A stretch of DNA of 64,000 nucleotides from Streptomyces albireticuli (GCF_021228125.1 NZ_JAJQQS010000013.1:1-64000); one strand, 5' to 3'; positions 8,616-17,414 are shown, counted from the stretch's first letter. Numbers and translations: made by a program. The notes: generated by a model from the letters alone, not told the origin.

Positions 8616-9850
8616 GGGGACTCCTGGGACCTTCGAGGGCCGTGAGAAGCGGGCATCAGGGCGCGCGGGCGGACCGTCGGCCCGCCCCGCCCGGCGGTGG
8701 AAGCCGGGGCGGGGACGGGCGCGGTGAGCCAGCGGCGTACGGCCTGGAGATAGGCCGGCACGTCCATGAGGAAGGCGTCGTGTCCGGCGGGCGCGCTCTC
8801 CTCGTGGAAGTGAGGGCAGTCCACCCCCGCCTTCGCCAGCCGGGCGGCGATGTGGCGGCTGTGGTCGTAGCCGAAGAGCCGGTCGGAACCGAAGCTGAAG
8901 AGGTGGACGTCCGCGCCCGCCAGGGCCGCGGCGTCGTAGGGGGTGGCGAAGGCGTCGAAGGCGTCCATCGCGGCGGTCAGGTACAGGTAGCTGTTGGCGT
9001 CGAAACGCCCGGCCAGCTTCTCCCCCTGGTACTCCATGTACCGCTCCACGGCGAACGGGCCGCGGGCGGGGGCCGCCGTGTACCCGCCACTGGTGGCACC
9101 CGTGGCGGTCGTGGGCGGGGAGAGGCGGCGGGCGAATTTCGTTTCGAGGGACGGTGCGGACATATAGGTGAGATGGCCGATCATGCGGGCGATGCCCAGT
9201 CCGGTGTCGGGGGGTTCCTGGGGGTCGTAGCGGCCACCCGCGTAGCGGGGGTCGGCGCGGATCGCGGCCCGGCCGATGGCGTTGTAGGCGAGGTTGTCGG
9301 CGCTCAGCCGGGCGGCGGTGGCGATCAGAGCGTAACGGCCGGCGTCGCCGGGATGGCGCAGGAGCCACTCGAGGGCCTGCATGCCGCCCAGGGAGCCGCC
9401 GACCACCGCGTGGAGCCGGCCGATGCCCAGCCGGCGCAGCAGTTCGCGGTGGACGGTGACCATGTCCGCGACGGTGACCGCCGGGAAGGGCACGGGAAAG
9501 CCGGGCGGGGTGGCGGCCGGGGCGGGGGCCGGGCCGGCGGTGCCGGAGCAGCCGCCCAGGACGTTGGCGCAGATGACGTGATAGCGGTCGGTGTCCAGGG
9601 GGCGCTGCGGGCCCACCATGGCGTCCCACCAGCCGGGGGCGTCGGTGTCGTCATGACGGGCGACATGGGAGTCGCCGGTCAGGGCGTGGCAGACGAAGAC
9701 GGTTCCCTCGGCGTCGGCCGGGGGCGGCCCGTAGCGCTCGTAGGCGACGGGCACGCGGGTGAGGGCGCCCCCGCCCGCCAGACGCAGCGGGCGGGCGGGG
9801 TCCTCGAAAAGGGTCAGGGTGCGGGCGTGGCGGGGGACGGTGACGGTCAT
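8612..9850 (-). CDS. metX: Homoserine O-acetyltransferase-like alpha/beta-hydrolase-fold enzyme (MetX family)
   Basis: A 412-residue MetX-type acyltransferase that moves an acetyl (or succinyl) group from CoA to the homoserine hydroxyl. Visible blocks are FVCHALTGDSH, NVLGGCSGT, the nucleophile elbow VVGGSLGGMQALEW (Ser near residue 151), SFGSDRLF (Asp) and APAGHDAFL (His), which make a complete triad. Its product is the normal substrate of the MetY-like enzyme two genes upstream. The ATG overlaps the stop of the upstream amidotransferase-like gene (ATGA). The C-terminal 40 residues are an unconserved Pro/Arg-rich tail. Confidence 0.85.
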   Translation of the reverse strand: MTVTVPRHARTLTLFEDPARPLRLAGGGALTRVPVAYERYGPPPADAEGTVFVCHALTGDSHVARHDDTDAPGWWDAMVGPQRPLDTDRYHVICANVLGGCSGTAGPAPAPAATPPGFPVPFPAVTVADMVTVHRELLRRLGIGRLHAVVGGSLGGMQALEWLLRHPGDAGRYALIATAARLSADNLAYNAIGRAAIRADPRYAGGRYDPQEPPDTGLGIARMIGHLTYMSAPSLETKFARRLSPPTTATGATSGGYTAAPARGPFAVERYMEYQGEKLAGRFDANSYLYLTAAMDAFDAFATPYDAAALAGADVHLFSFGSDRLFGYDHSRHIAARLAKAGVDCPHFHEESAPAGHDAFLMDVPAYLQAVRRWLTAPVPAPASTAGRGGPTVRPRALMPASHGPRRSQESP

Positions 9851-10758
9851 ACGCGTGCCCCCGCCCGCCGGGTGGCCGCGGCGCCGAAGGCGGTGAAGAG
9901 GTTCTTGGAGACCGGGGCGGAGGCGGCGTACCACTCGGGGTGCCACTGGACGGCCAGGGCGAACGCGGCCGCGTCGGTGACGGAGGCCGCCTCGATGACG
10001 CCGTCGGCGGTGACGGCTTCGGTGCGCAGGCGCGGGGCGAGGCGGTCGACGGCCTGCTGGTGCAGGGAGTTGACGTCGGCGGTGGGGTGCCCGACGAGCT
10101 GTTCCAGGAGGCCTCCGGGAGTGAGGGTGATCGGGTGCCGGGGCAGGTACTGGGCGTCGCGGGGCAGGGTGAGGTCCTCGCGGTGGGCCTCCCCCAGCTC
10201 GGTTCCGATCAGGTCGCGCAGGGTGCCGCCGTAAGCGACGTTGAGCTCCTGGAGCCCCCGGCAGATGCCCAGGACGGGCAGGCCGGCGTCGACGGCCCGG
10301 GGCAGCAGGTCGAGGGCCAGGGTGTCGCGTTCGGGGGCGCGGGGGCCGGGGGCGGGCGGGGCACCGTAGTGGCGTGGGTCGACGTTGGACTCGTGCCCGC
10401 CCAGGACGACCGCGTCGAAGCGGTCAAGGACCTCGGGCAGCCAGGGGGCCGGGCCCTGGATCAGGGCCACGGCGCAGCCGGCGACGTCCTCGAGCGCGCG
10501 GACGTAGGCCTGGCGGACGGCGGCGTAGGGGACGCCGTCGAGGGTTTCGGTGAAACAGGCGAGGGCCACCAGCGGGGTACGGGCGGGCCGGGCGCCCGGG
10601 CGCCCGTCGGTGGGTGCCGGGGCGGTGCGGGCACCCGCGCCCGTACCGGTGCCCGGGCCCGTACCTATGACGGCGCCGGTGCCGGTGGCGGGGGTACTCG
10701 TGTGGGCGCTGCCGCCGGGGCCGGTGCCCGTGCGGGGGGAGGTGTGAGGGGTGCTCAT
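9847..10758 (-). CDS. Class I glutamine-amidotransferase-like hydrolase (peptidase C26, gamma-glutamyl hydrolase type)
   Basis: A 303-residue protein. The first 55 residues are Gly/Thr/Pro-rich with no fold, then the C26 domain begins at TPLVALACF. The nucleophile block VLGICRGLQELNVAYGGTL holds the Cys near residue 165, and AVQWHPEW holds the His and Glu of the triad. Relatives hydrolyse gamma-glutamyl amides (PuuD-like). Here it is sandwiched between MetY- and MetX-like genes with 4-base overlaps on both sides. That suggests it releases a gamma-glutamyl-protected amine or amino acid in the same pathway (inference). It is not a normal methionine gene. Confidence 0.8.
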   Translation of the reverse strand: MSTPHTSPRTGTGPGGSAHTSTPATGTGAVIGTGPGTGTGAGARTAPAPTDGRPGARPARTPLVALACFTETLDGVPYAAVRQAYVRALEDVAGCAVALIQGPAPWLPEVLDRFDAVVLGGHESNVDPRHYGAPPAPGPRAPERDTLALDLLPRAVDAGLPVLGICRGLQELNVAYGGTLRDLIGTELGEAHREDLTLPRDAQYLPRHPITLTPGGLLEQLVGHPTADVNSLHQQAVDRLAPRLRTEAVTADGVIEAASVTDAAAFALAVQWHPEWYAASAPVSKNLFTAFGAAATRRAGARV

Positions 10759-12128
10759 ATGGCGTCCAGGGCCTGGGCGAGGTCGGTGAGGATGTCGTCG
10801 ATGTGCTCGACTCCGACGGACAGTCGGATGGAGCCCTGGGTGACTCCGGCGGCGGCCAAGTCGGCCTCGGGGAGCTGGGCGTGGGTGGTGGAGGCGGGGT
10901 GCGTGGCCATGGAGCGGACGTCACCGATGTTGGTGACGTGGGAGACCAGGCGCAGGGCCTCGATGAAGCGGCTGCCGGCCTGCTGGCCGCCCTTGAGCTC
11001 GAACTGCAGCAGGGGGCCGGTGTTGGTGCCGAGGTAGCGGCGGACCCGGTCGGCCTCGGCGCCCTCGGTGAGGCTGGGGTGGCGGACCTGCTCGACCAGG
11101 GGGTGGTCGTGGAGATAGGAGGCGACGCGGGCGGAGTTCTCGCCGTGGACGCGCATGCGCAGCGGCAGGGTCTCCAGGCCCTGGAGGAGGAGGAAGGCGT
11201 TGAAGGGGCTCAGGCAGGGGCCCAGGTCGCGCATGAGGGTCTCGCGGGCCTTGAGGAGGTAGCCGCTGCGGCCCAGCCCGCCGCCGAGTTCCTTGCCCGT
11301 GCGCGTCCACACCACGCCGCCGTGTGCGGCGTCGGGGGTGGTCATCAGCGGGTGGCGGTCGGCGTGGGCCTCCCAGTCGAACGTGCCGGCGTCGAGGATC
11401 AGGCCGCCCAGGCTCGAACCGTGGCCGCCGATGTACTTGGTGGCGGAGTAGACGAGTATGTGGGCGCCGTGCTCGATGGGGCGCAGGACGTGCGGGAGCA
11501 TGGTGTTGTCCAGGACGAGGGGGACGCCGTGGGCTTCGGCGAGCTGGGCGACCTCCTCGACGGGGAACAGGCGCAGGCGGGGGTTGGGCAGGGTCTCGCC
11601 GAAGTAGGCGCGGGTGCGCTCGTCGGTGGCGGCGGCGAAGTTCGCGGGGTCCTCGGGGCTGACGAAGCGGGTCTCGATGCCGAACCGGGCGAAGGTGTTG
11701 GCCAGCAGGTTCCAGGTGCCGCCGTAGAGCTCGTTGGAGGAGACGATGTTGTCGCCGGCCTGGGCGAGGTTGAGCAGGGCCAGGGCGGTGGCGGCCTGGC
11801 CGGAAGCGGTCGCCAGGCCCGCGGCGGCGCCGTCGACGGCGGCCATGCGCTCTTCGAGGACGTCGCAGGTGGGGTTGTTCAGACGGGTGTACGCCTGGCC
11901 GTCGGTCAGGAGGTCGAAGATGCCGGCCGCGGCGGCCGTGGAGGGCAGCTCGTAGGCGGCGCTCTGGAAGATCGGGGTGACCATCGGGGGGTTGAGGCCC
12001 ATGCGGGCTTCGAAGCCGCCGTGGATGGCCGCGGTCTCGGGCCGGGCGAACGCCTTCGGGGTGAGCCGCGAACCCGCCTCGGATGCGGCGTTGTCGGCGG
12101 GGGTGGTGGGCTGGTCATGCTGCGGCAT
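10755..12128 (-). CDS. metY: O-acetylhomoserine sulfhydrylase-like PLP enzyme (MetY/Cys-Met metabolism family)
   Basis: A 457-residue fold-type I PLP enzyme. Family marks are TAAIHGGFEAR, YTRLNNPT, SGQAATALALLN, VLDNTMLPH and the PLP-lysine block YSATKYIGGHGSS (Lys near residue 231), then RLSVGVEHIDDIL at the end. The length fits O-acetylhomoserine sulfhydrylases (about 430) rather than cystathionine gamma-synthases. It should replace the acetyl group of O-acetylhomoserine with sulfide or another nucleophile through a vinylglycine-type intermediate. The stop overlaps the next gene by 4 bases, and its own start lies 14 bases inside the desaturase gene. Confidence 0.85.
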   Translation of the reverse strand: MPQHDQPTTPADNAASEAGSRLTPKAFARPETAAIHGGFEARMGLNPPMVTPIFQSAAYELPSTAAAAGIFDLLTDGQAYTRLNNPTCDVLEERMAAVDGAAAGLATASGQAATALALLNLAQAGDNIVSSNELYGGTWNLLANTFARFGIETRFVSPEDPANFAAATDERTRAYFGETLPNPRLRLFPVEEVAQLAEAHGVPLVLDNTMLPHVLRPIEHGAHILVYSATKYIGGHGSSLGGLILDAGTFDWEAHADRHPLMTTPDAAHGGVVWTRTGKELGGGLGRSGYLLKARETLMRDLGPCLSPFNAFLLLQGLETLPLRMRVHGENSARVASYLHDHPLVEQVRHPSLTEGAEADRVRRYLGTNTGPLLQFELKGGQQAGSRFIEALRLVSHVTNIGDVRSMATHPASTTHAQLPEADLAAAGVTQGSIRLSVGVEHIDDILTDLAQALDAI

Positions 12129-13242
12129 CGTGGGTCTCCTGGGGGTGCGTACCGGTGGAACCGGAAGTGGGGGACGTAGGGGAAGCGGTGGGGCCGGGGT
12201 GCTCGGGGGTCATGGAGCGGATGATGGCGCTGATGGCGCTGGGCTGGTTCTGCAGGCCGCGCGTGAACAGGCCGCCCACCTCGGCGTCCGCGGCGGCGTA
12301 ACCGGGGTCGCGCATACGGATCTTGTGGGCCTCGGGCAGCTTCCAGAACGGGGTGCGCGGGTCGAGGTGGTGCTCGAGGTGGTAGTGGTCGTTGTGGATA
12401 CCGGTGAGGAACCTCTCCCACGTCCGGCTCTTGCGGTTGCGCGTCATGTGCAGGTCGATGTTGGAGTCGCGCACCAGCGGGGTGTGTTCGGAGAGCTCGA
12501 TGTACCAGCCCAGGATCTGGAAGCTGGTGAGGTAGGGGATCACCCAGAACAGCAGCAGGCCCAGCAGCCATCCGCCGTACCAGGCGAGGGCGACCACGGC
12601 GGCCCAGAACAGCCAGAACCCGATGCGGTCCGCGGCCCGCTTGCGGCGCTGGACGGGCGAGGCGGCCTCGGGGCGCTTCTCCTCGCCCTTCAGGACCCGG
12701 TACCGGTTGCGGACGAGGTAGCGCAGGTACGCCCAGGTCTGCGAGCCCAGCAGCGGGATGATCACCACACGGCGCACATAGGCGGCGGTGGAGTCCCGCC
12801 GGTAGGCACCCTGCTCGATGAAGAACCGCAGGTCCGGATCGGCGTCCGGGCTGCCGAGCTTGGGGTGGTGGGTGTAGACGTGCGAGACCTTGTAGGCGTA
12901 GTGCTGCTGGAAGATGGGGTAGGCGGTCAGGACGGTGCCGGCGAACATCTGCAGGCGGCGGTTCTTCACGCCCACGCCGTGCGCGCAGTCGTGGAGGATC
13001 GTGGACAGCCCGCGCTGGCGGGCCCCGATGACCAGGACGGCGAGCGGGTAGGCCCAGTAGGTGCCGTAGACGCACAGGGCTATGCACGCGGTGATCCACA
13101 GGGCGTCGTGGACCCAGGCGAGGAAGACGTGCCAGTTGTCGGACTGGTTCAGCGCGCGCAGGTCACGCTCGACATCCGGCTGAAATCGGTACATACGATA
13201 GCGTTTTCCGCTGTATGCCCATGAGGTGGTTTCCGTACTCAC
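12115..13242 (-). CDS. Membrane di-iron fatty-acid-desaturase-family enzyme
   Basis: A 375-residue integral membrane desaturase/hydroxylase. The three His boxes are HDCAHG, HVYTHH and HNDHYHLEHH, the ligand set of the membrane di-iron family. Between them are hydrophobic pairs such as WITACIALCVYGTYWAYPL and the GGWLLGLLLFWVIPYL region. The natural substrate could be a lipid or an amino-acid-derived chain, because this family also works on non-lipid substrates. GTG 13242 has AGGAG 7 bases upstream and shares GTGA with the regulator stop. The stop lies inside the MetY-like gene, so translation is coupled on both sides. The C terminus is Pro/Thr-rich. Confidence 0.85.
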   Translation of the reverse strand: MSTETTSWAYSGKRYRMYRFQPDVERDLRALNQSDNWHVFLAWVHDALWITACIALCVYGTYWAYPLAVLVIGARQRGLSTILHDCAHGVGVKNRRLQMFAGTVLTAYPIFQQHYAYKVSHVYTHHPKLGSPDADPDLRFFIEQGAYRRDSTAAYVRRVVIIPLLGSQTWAYLRYLVRNRYRVLKGEEKRPEAASPVQRRKRAADRIGFWLFWAAVVALAWYGGWLLGLLLFWVIPYLTSFQILGWYIELSEHTPLVRDSNIDLHMTRNRKSRTWERFLTGIHNDHYHLEHHLDPRTPFWKLPEAHKIRMRDPGYAAADAEVGGLFTRGLQNQPSAISAIIRSMTPEHPGPTASPTSPTSGSTGTHPQETHDAAA

Positions 13243-15515
13243 AACAGGCTCCTGGTACTCGGGGCGGGCCCGGATCCGGCAGGCGGACGGCGAACGGACG
13301 ACAGGCCGGGGGCGGGGCCGGGGTGCGGGTGGGGAGAGTGCGGGTCGGGAGAGTGCGGGTGGGGGGTGGGTGGGGGCGTACCGGTCGCGGGCGCCGAGGA
13401 TATCTGGGGCGTCCCGCCGGATGTGCGGGCCGCGAGGGACTTCCGGGACACCGCGGATGTACGGGACACCGGGGGCGTACGGGACGCCGCGGGTGCGCGA
13501 GCCGCCATCCGCGCGGGAGGCGCGGGGAGCTCCGCGGGCCCTCCGGGCACGGCCGTCCCGGCGGGCGCGGGGGCCGCGTGGGAAGCGGACGGCTCGGGAG
13601 GCTCGGGGAGTGTCGGGGGTAAGGGGGGTGGCGGGGGGAGGAAGATCTCCACACTGTCGGGGTTGAGGCGGTAGCCGGGGCGGCCCTGGATGACGGTCTC
13701 GGGGCCGATCGGGAAGGCGGTGGCCTCGGCGAACCGCTCCTGGCACACGGCACGGAAGCGACGTACGGTCTGCGCCAGCGCCGCGGGCGTACGTCCGGTA
13801 CGCTCCGCGAGCTCGGCGGCCGACAGGAACGGCACTTCCTCCCCCCGCTCCCCCGCCCGCGCGAACTCCTCGCCCAGCACCCGCAGCAACTGCGCCAGCG
13901 GCGCCGGGGTGACACGGTGAACGGTGATCCCCTCCACCGACAGCAGACTTCCGTAGAAGGCGACTTCCAGCCGCGGCGACCGCCCACCCCTCGCCACCGC
14001 GCCACCCGGCCCGGCGGGGTGCGGGGGGTCGGCGGGGTGGAGGGGGCCGGCGGGATGAAGAGGACCGGCGGGGTGAAGACCAGCGGCACAGAGCAGGTCA
14101 GGGGCGGCGCAGGCCGCGCGCAAGGCGGTGTACGAGGCCAGGAGGCGGGCGGCCTCCTGGGCGGTGGGCGCCTGGAGGTAGGTGACCGCGGCACGCAGCA
14201 GATCAGGGATCCGCGGGCGCAGCTCGCCTACGTACCGGGTGACCCACTCCACCGTCGCCGCGGCCCCGTACAGACGGGCGTGCACCACCGCCGCGTCCAG
14301 CAGCGCCACGTCTCCCTGAACGAGCAGACCCGCGTGCGCGAGCCGGGCGCGCAGGGCGGTGGCGGTGGCGACCAGATGGGCTGAGGTGACGCGGGCCCGG
14401 CTGCTGCGCAGCATCCGGTGCCACCACCCCTCGGCGCCCAGACACACCTCCCACGGGGCACCGGGGGCGGCGTAACGGCCGGCCAGGTGCCGCAGGATGC
14501 GGGGGTACGGGGAGTCGGCGAAGTGGGCCCATCCGAAGGAGAGCAGGTCCACGGCGGCGGCGAAATCCTCGGCGGACCGGTGCCGGCAGGCCTCGACGAG
14601 GAACTGGCCGGTACGCACGTGGCGAAGCAGCAGTTCGTGGTCCTCGGGCGCCAGCGCCCGAGGACGTAGGCCCGCGGGCCGGGTGAAGGCCACGCCCGCG
14701 CCGGCGGGGCCGGTCACCGGAGGCAGCGTGGTGAACACCTCCTCCACGAAACGGTGCTGTTCCTCGCCTACCCCCGCGGCCTCGCGCACCCGCCCGGCCA
14801 TCAGCTCCGCGAGAATCAGGTCCGTGAACACCCAGACGGCGTCCGCGCGGTAGGGAGAGGCCCGGTAGCGCCCCAGCGACTCCCGCAGCAGGTCGGCGGC
14901 CTGGACCGCGCGGCCCGCGGCAGCGTGTCCCAGCCCGGCTTCCCGGCGCGTGAAGGAGGTGACGGCGAAACCGCCGTCACCGGACGCGGCCTCGGAGGCG
15001 GCTCCCGGGGCGGAAGCCGTAGCGAAGGCCGCGGCGGGACGGAAGGCGGTCCCGTTGAAGGTGCCGGCGCCGAGGCCCGCGCCTCCGGCGTCGGTGCTCA
15101 TGGGATCCAGACGGGCGGCCAGGGCTGTGAAGGCGGCGGGGAAGACGGAATCGGAGTAGCCCGGCCAGCCCTGGCTCACATGGTCGGCCACTTCTCCCAG
15201 CTGGCGAAGGGAACGGGCGGCGACCGCGGCGTCCAGGAGACCGATCAGCTCAACGGCGCGCGGCAGGCTGCGCCCGGTGCACAGAAAGGACCGCTCTTGA
15301 TAACGACGGGACACCACCGAGAGGACGTCGGTGGCCGGCGGTCCGCCCGCGGCGTACGAGCCCACGGCGGCCAGGATCAACAACCTGGCCACTTCCCCCT
15401 CGTCCGCCTCCAGCAGCTCAGGTCCGGACAGCCCGCGCACCGGTCCCAGATCCGGCAACGCTTGCCGCATGACCTGTTCCTCGAGCGCCCGGTAGACGCC
15501 ATACAGATCTTGCAT
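13239..15515 (-). CDS. Large putative regulator with winged-helix-like C-terminal module, unknown family
   Basis: A 758-residue protein not assigned to a named family. Residues 1-550 are helical and repeat-like (many Leu/Ala-rich helices, TPR-like in spacing). A short His-Pro-Ala-Gly repeat tract follows, then a module with LSAAELAERTGRTPAALAQT that reads as a helix-turn-helix and ends in a wing-like PETVIQGRPGYRLNPDSVEIF. From about residue 625 to the end the chain is Pro/Ser/Thr/Ala-rich low complexity. ATG 15515 is preceded by GAAGGA. The stop shares GTGA with the desaturase start, so it is the first gene of the coupled six-gene operon and probably its own controller (inference). Confidence 0.65.
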   Translation of the reverse strand: MQDLYGVYRALEEQVMRQALPDLGPVRGLSGPELLEADEGEVARLLILAAVGSYAAGGPPATDVLSVVSRRYQERSFLCTGRSLPRAVELIGLLDAAVAARSLRQLGEVADHVSQGWPGYSDSVFPAAFTALAARLDPMSTDAGGAGLGAGTFNGTAFRPAAAFATASAPGAASEAASGDGGFAVTSFTRREAGLGHAAAGRAVQAADLLRESLGRYRASPYRADAVWVFTDLILAELMAGRVREAAGVGEEQHRFVEEVFTTLPPVTGPAGAGVAFTRPAGLRPRALAPEDHELLLRHVRTGQFLVEACRHRSAEDFAAAVDLLSFGWAHFADSPYPRILRHLAGRYAAPGAPWEVCLGAEGWWHRMLRSSRARVTSAHLVATATALRARLAHAGLLVQGDVALLDAAVVHARLYGAAATVEWVTRYVGELRPRIPDLLRAAVTYLQAPTAQEAARLLASYTALRAACAAPDLLCAAGLHPAGPLHPAGPLHPADPPHPAGPGGAVARGGRSPRLEVAFYGSLLSVEGITVHRVTPAPLAQLLRVLGEEFARAGERGEEVPFLSAAELAERTGRTPAALAQTVRRFRAVCQERFAEATAFPIGPETVIQGRPGYRLNPDSVEIFLPPPPPLPPTLPEPPEPSASHAAPAPAGTAVPGGPAELPAPPARMAARAPAASRTPPVSRTSAVSRKSLAARTSGGTPQISSAPATGTPPPTPHPHSPDPHSPHPHPGPAPGLSSVRRPPAGSGPAPSTRSLL

Positions 15516-15797
15516 CTGTCGTCCTTCACCTGTCGGCCTCACGGCACAAGGGGCAACGGGGCCCGTCCCCGCCGAGGGGAAGGGGCGCGCCCATGGGGGC
15601 TTACCTGACACGAGTCGTACGAGAGGGTGCGATACGGGGGACGCATGGGGGGGAAGTGGGGGGTGGGGGGGTGGGCTGTGGGAGGTGCGGCAGCTGAACT
15701 GTCGGGATGCGGTGGGTGCGTGCTGTACGAGGTGGGTGGCCGGGGAATACCCGCGGTGGGGCGTGACGGATTCCCGGGCGGCGACCCTGGGCCCGGG
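15516..15797. other. Leader between regulatory inverted repeat and the regulator gene, no gene seen
   Basis: About 280 bases of the 547-base spacer between the MFS gene and the six-gene operon. The strand read leftward is Pro/His-rich in translation without a convincing start, and codon bias is weak. It is most simply the untranslated leader of the regulator gene, with a ribosome site at its end (GAAGGA before ATG 15515). The rest of the spacer (15856-16062) also shows no gene. Confidence 0.5.
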
Positions 15798-15855
15798 TGT
15801 CATCTGGGCCCCCTGAGTTGCCTGCCAACCGGCAGTCTAGGGCGCCCAGTTGACA
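15798..15855. promoter_or_regulatory. Nested inverted repeat in front of the six-gene operon
   Basis: Outer arms TGTCA-n-CTGGGC (15798-15809) and GCCCAG-n-TGACA (15844-15855) are perfectly complementary over 11 pairs. Inside lies a second perfect hairpin, CTGCC-AACC-GGCAG (15822-15835), flanked by complementary CCCT/AGGG. Read leftward, TTTACG and TAGACT 16 bases apart form a weak -35/-10 pair overlapping the repeat. It could be an operator or, if transcribed, an RNA switch. The GGCAAC next to the inner stem recalls actinobacterial SAM riboswitches, but their other conserved blocks were not found. Confidence 0.45.
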
Positions 15856-16062
15856 CGTAAAGAGGATCTTGGCGATCTGACCGATTCCCCTCCCCCGTAC
15901 AGGAAGCGCCGCTTCCACCCCGCGAGGCGGCAACGGCGGTTGAAGGGCGATTCGTTACGACCCGTTCCCTTACGGGCACCGGCACTGACCCAGACGCCTC
16001 CGCCCCGGCCAGGGTTGCCACCCCCGCTGGACGGACCCCAAACCCCGCGCAGCCGACAATTT

Positions 16063-17310
16063 TCAGACAACTGTTCCCTGGTCGGGAGTGCTGTCTCGTG
16101 TAAACGCCCACAGCGCGAGCCCGAGGCAGCTGAAAGTGGCCCCCAGTGCGCATACGGCGCCCCAGCCGGCCGCCGCGTAGAGGGAGGTCGCGGCGACGGC
16201 GCCGGTGGCGCTGCCGATCGAGTAGAAGACCATGTATCCGCCGATCAGCCGGCTGCCCGCGTCCGGGTGCAGCGCGTAGATCAGGGTCTGATTGGTGACG
16301 TGGACCGCCTGCACGGCGAGGTCGAGAAGGATCACTCCGACGACCAGCGCCCAGAGCGAACCGCGGGTGAGGGCCAAGGGCAGCCACGAGGCGGCGAGCA
16401 GCGCGAAGGCGATGCCGGTGGTCCGCCGGGAGAGCCCGCGGTCGTTCAGACGGCCCGCCGCGTTCGCGGCGAGGGCTCCGGCGACACCGATCAGCCCCAG
16501 CGCGCCGATCGCGCTGTGGGACCAGGAGTACGGGGCCTCGCTGAGCGGCAGCGCGACGCTGCTCCACAGAGTGCTGAAGGCGGCGAAGACCAGCAGGCCG
16601 AACAGGGCCCGGAGCCGCAGCAGTCGCTCCCGTGCGAAGAGGGTGACTGTTGAGCGCAGGAGCTGTCCGTAGCGCAGGGGTGTCCGCGGAGCGCCGCCGT
16701 GGCGCGGCAGCACCCGGTACAGGACCAGGGCGAGCAGAGCGGTGAGGGACGCGGAGGCTAGGTAGACGGAGCGCCAGCCCGCGAGGTCGGCGATGAGGCC
16801 GGAGGCGGTGCGGGCGAGCAGGATTCCGGTGACCACGCCGCTGGTGACCAGGCCGACGACCCGTCCGCGCCCCGCGGGAGGGGCCAGTGACGCCGCGAAG
16901 GCCACCAGCGTCTGCGTGACGACCGCGAGCAGCCCCGTCGCGGCCACGCCCGCGAGCAGGATCGCCGCCGTGCGGGCGGCGGCCACCACGGCCAGCGCCA
17001 CCACCAGGAGCAGCAACTGTGCCACGACAAGCCGCCTGCGGTCGGCCACGTCGCCCAGCGGCACGAGGAAGAACAGTCCCAGGCCGTATCCGACATGCGT
17101 GAGGGTGACCACGCCGCCGACGAGCGCCGGGCTCATGGCGAGGTCGCGGCCCATGGTCACCAGGAGCGGCTGGGAGAAGTAGACGTTGGCCACCGCGGCC
17201 CCGCAGGCGACGGCGAACAACAGGACGACCCCACGGGACAGGACGAACGTAGCCCCTCCCCCGCCGCGGACCTCGGTCCGTCGTGTCACAGTCTCGTCGT
17301 TGCCGGGCAT
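16063..17310 (-). CDS. MFS efflux transporter
   Basis: A 415-residue major facilitator with about 12 hydrophobic helices. The motif A region after helix 2 reads PLGDVADRRRLVV, and helix 1 holds the ANVYFSQPLL block common in the YgaY/arabinose-efflux-like drug exporters. It should be a proton-driven exporter of small molecules in the cell membrane. ATG 17310 has GGAGGGG upstream. It is transcribed away from the HxlR-type regulator across a 104-base spacer containing a perfect inverted repeat, so it is probably repressed by that protein until a ligand or redox signal appears. Confidence 0.85.
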   Translation of the reverse strand: MPGNDETVTRRTEVRGGGGATFVLSRGVVLLFAVACGAAVANVYFSQPLLVTMGRDLAMSPALVGGVVTLTHVGYGLGLFFLVPLGDVADRRRLVVAQLLLLVVALAVVAAARTAAILLAGVAATGLLAVVTQTLVAFAASLAPPAGRGRVVGLVTSGVVTGILLARTASGLIADLAGWRSVYLASASLTALLALVLYRVLPRHGGAPRTPLRYGQLLRSTVTLFARERLLRLRALFGLLVFAAFSTLWSSVALPLSEAPYSWSHSAIGALGLIGVAGALAANAAGRLNDRGLSRRTTGIAFALLAASWLPLALTRGSLWALVVGVILLDLAVQAVHVTNQTLIYALHPDAGSRLIGGYMVFYSIGSATGAVAATSLYAAAGWGAVCALGATFSCLGLALWAFTRDSTPDQGTVV

Positions 17311-17340
17311 CGGCACCCCTCCGCACATCTGGTTTCATCT

Positions 17341-17383
17341 TGCTACCAATAACGACGGGGCGACGGTAGCCTTCTTGGTAGCA
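17341..17383. promoter_or_regulatory. Operator-like 9-bp inverted repeat between MFS and HxlR genes
   Basis: TGCTACCAA (17341-17349) and TTGGTAGCA (17375-17383) are perfect inverted copies 25 bases apart in the divergent promoter region. A third related GGTAGC lies between them. The placement fits binding of the HxlR dimer(s) to control both genes. Confidence 0.65.
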
Positions 17384-17414
17384 TGTTGCAACCGTTGTGA
17401 GAGTGAGGGACGCC

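Noticed and set aside
15798..15855. Known SAM-IV or related riboswitch before the MetX/MetY operon
   Set aside because: Only a GGCAAC-like piece and stems are visible. The conserved core and pseudoknot partners could not be located, so it is listed only as an unassigned inverted repeat.
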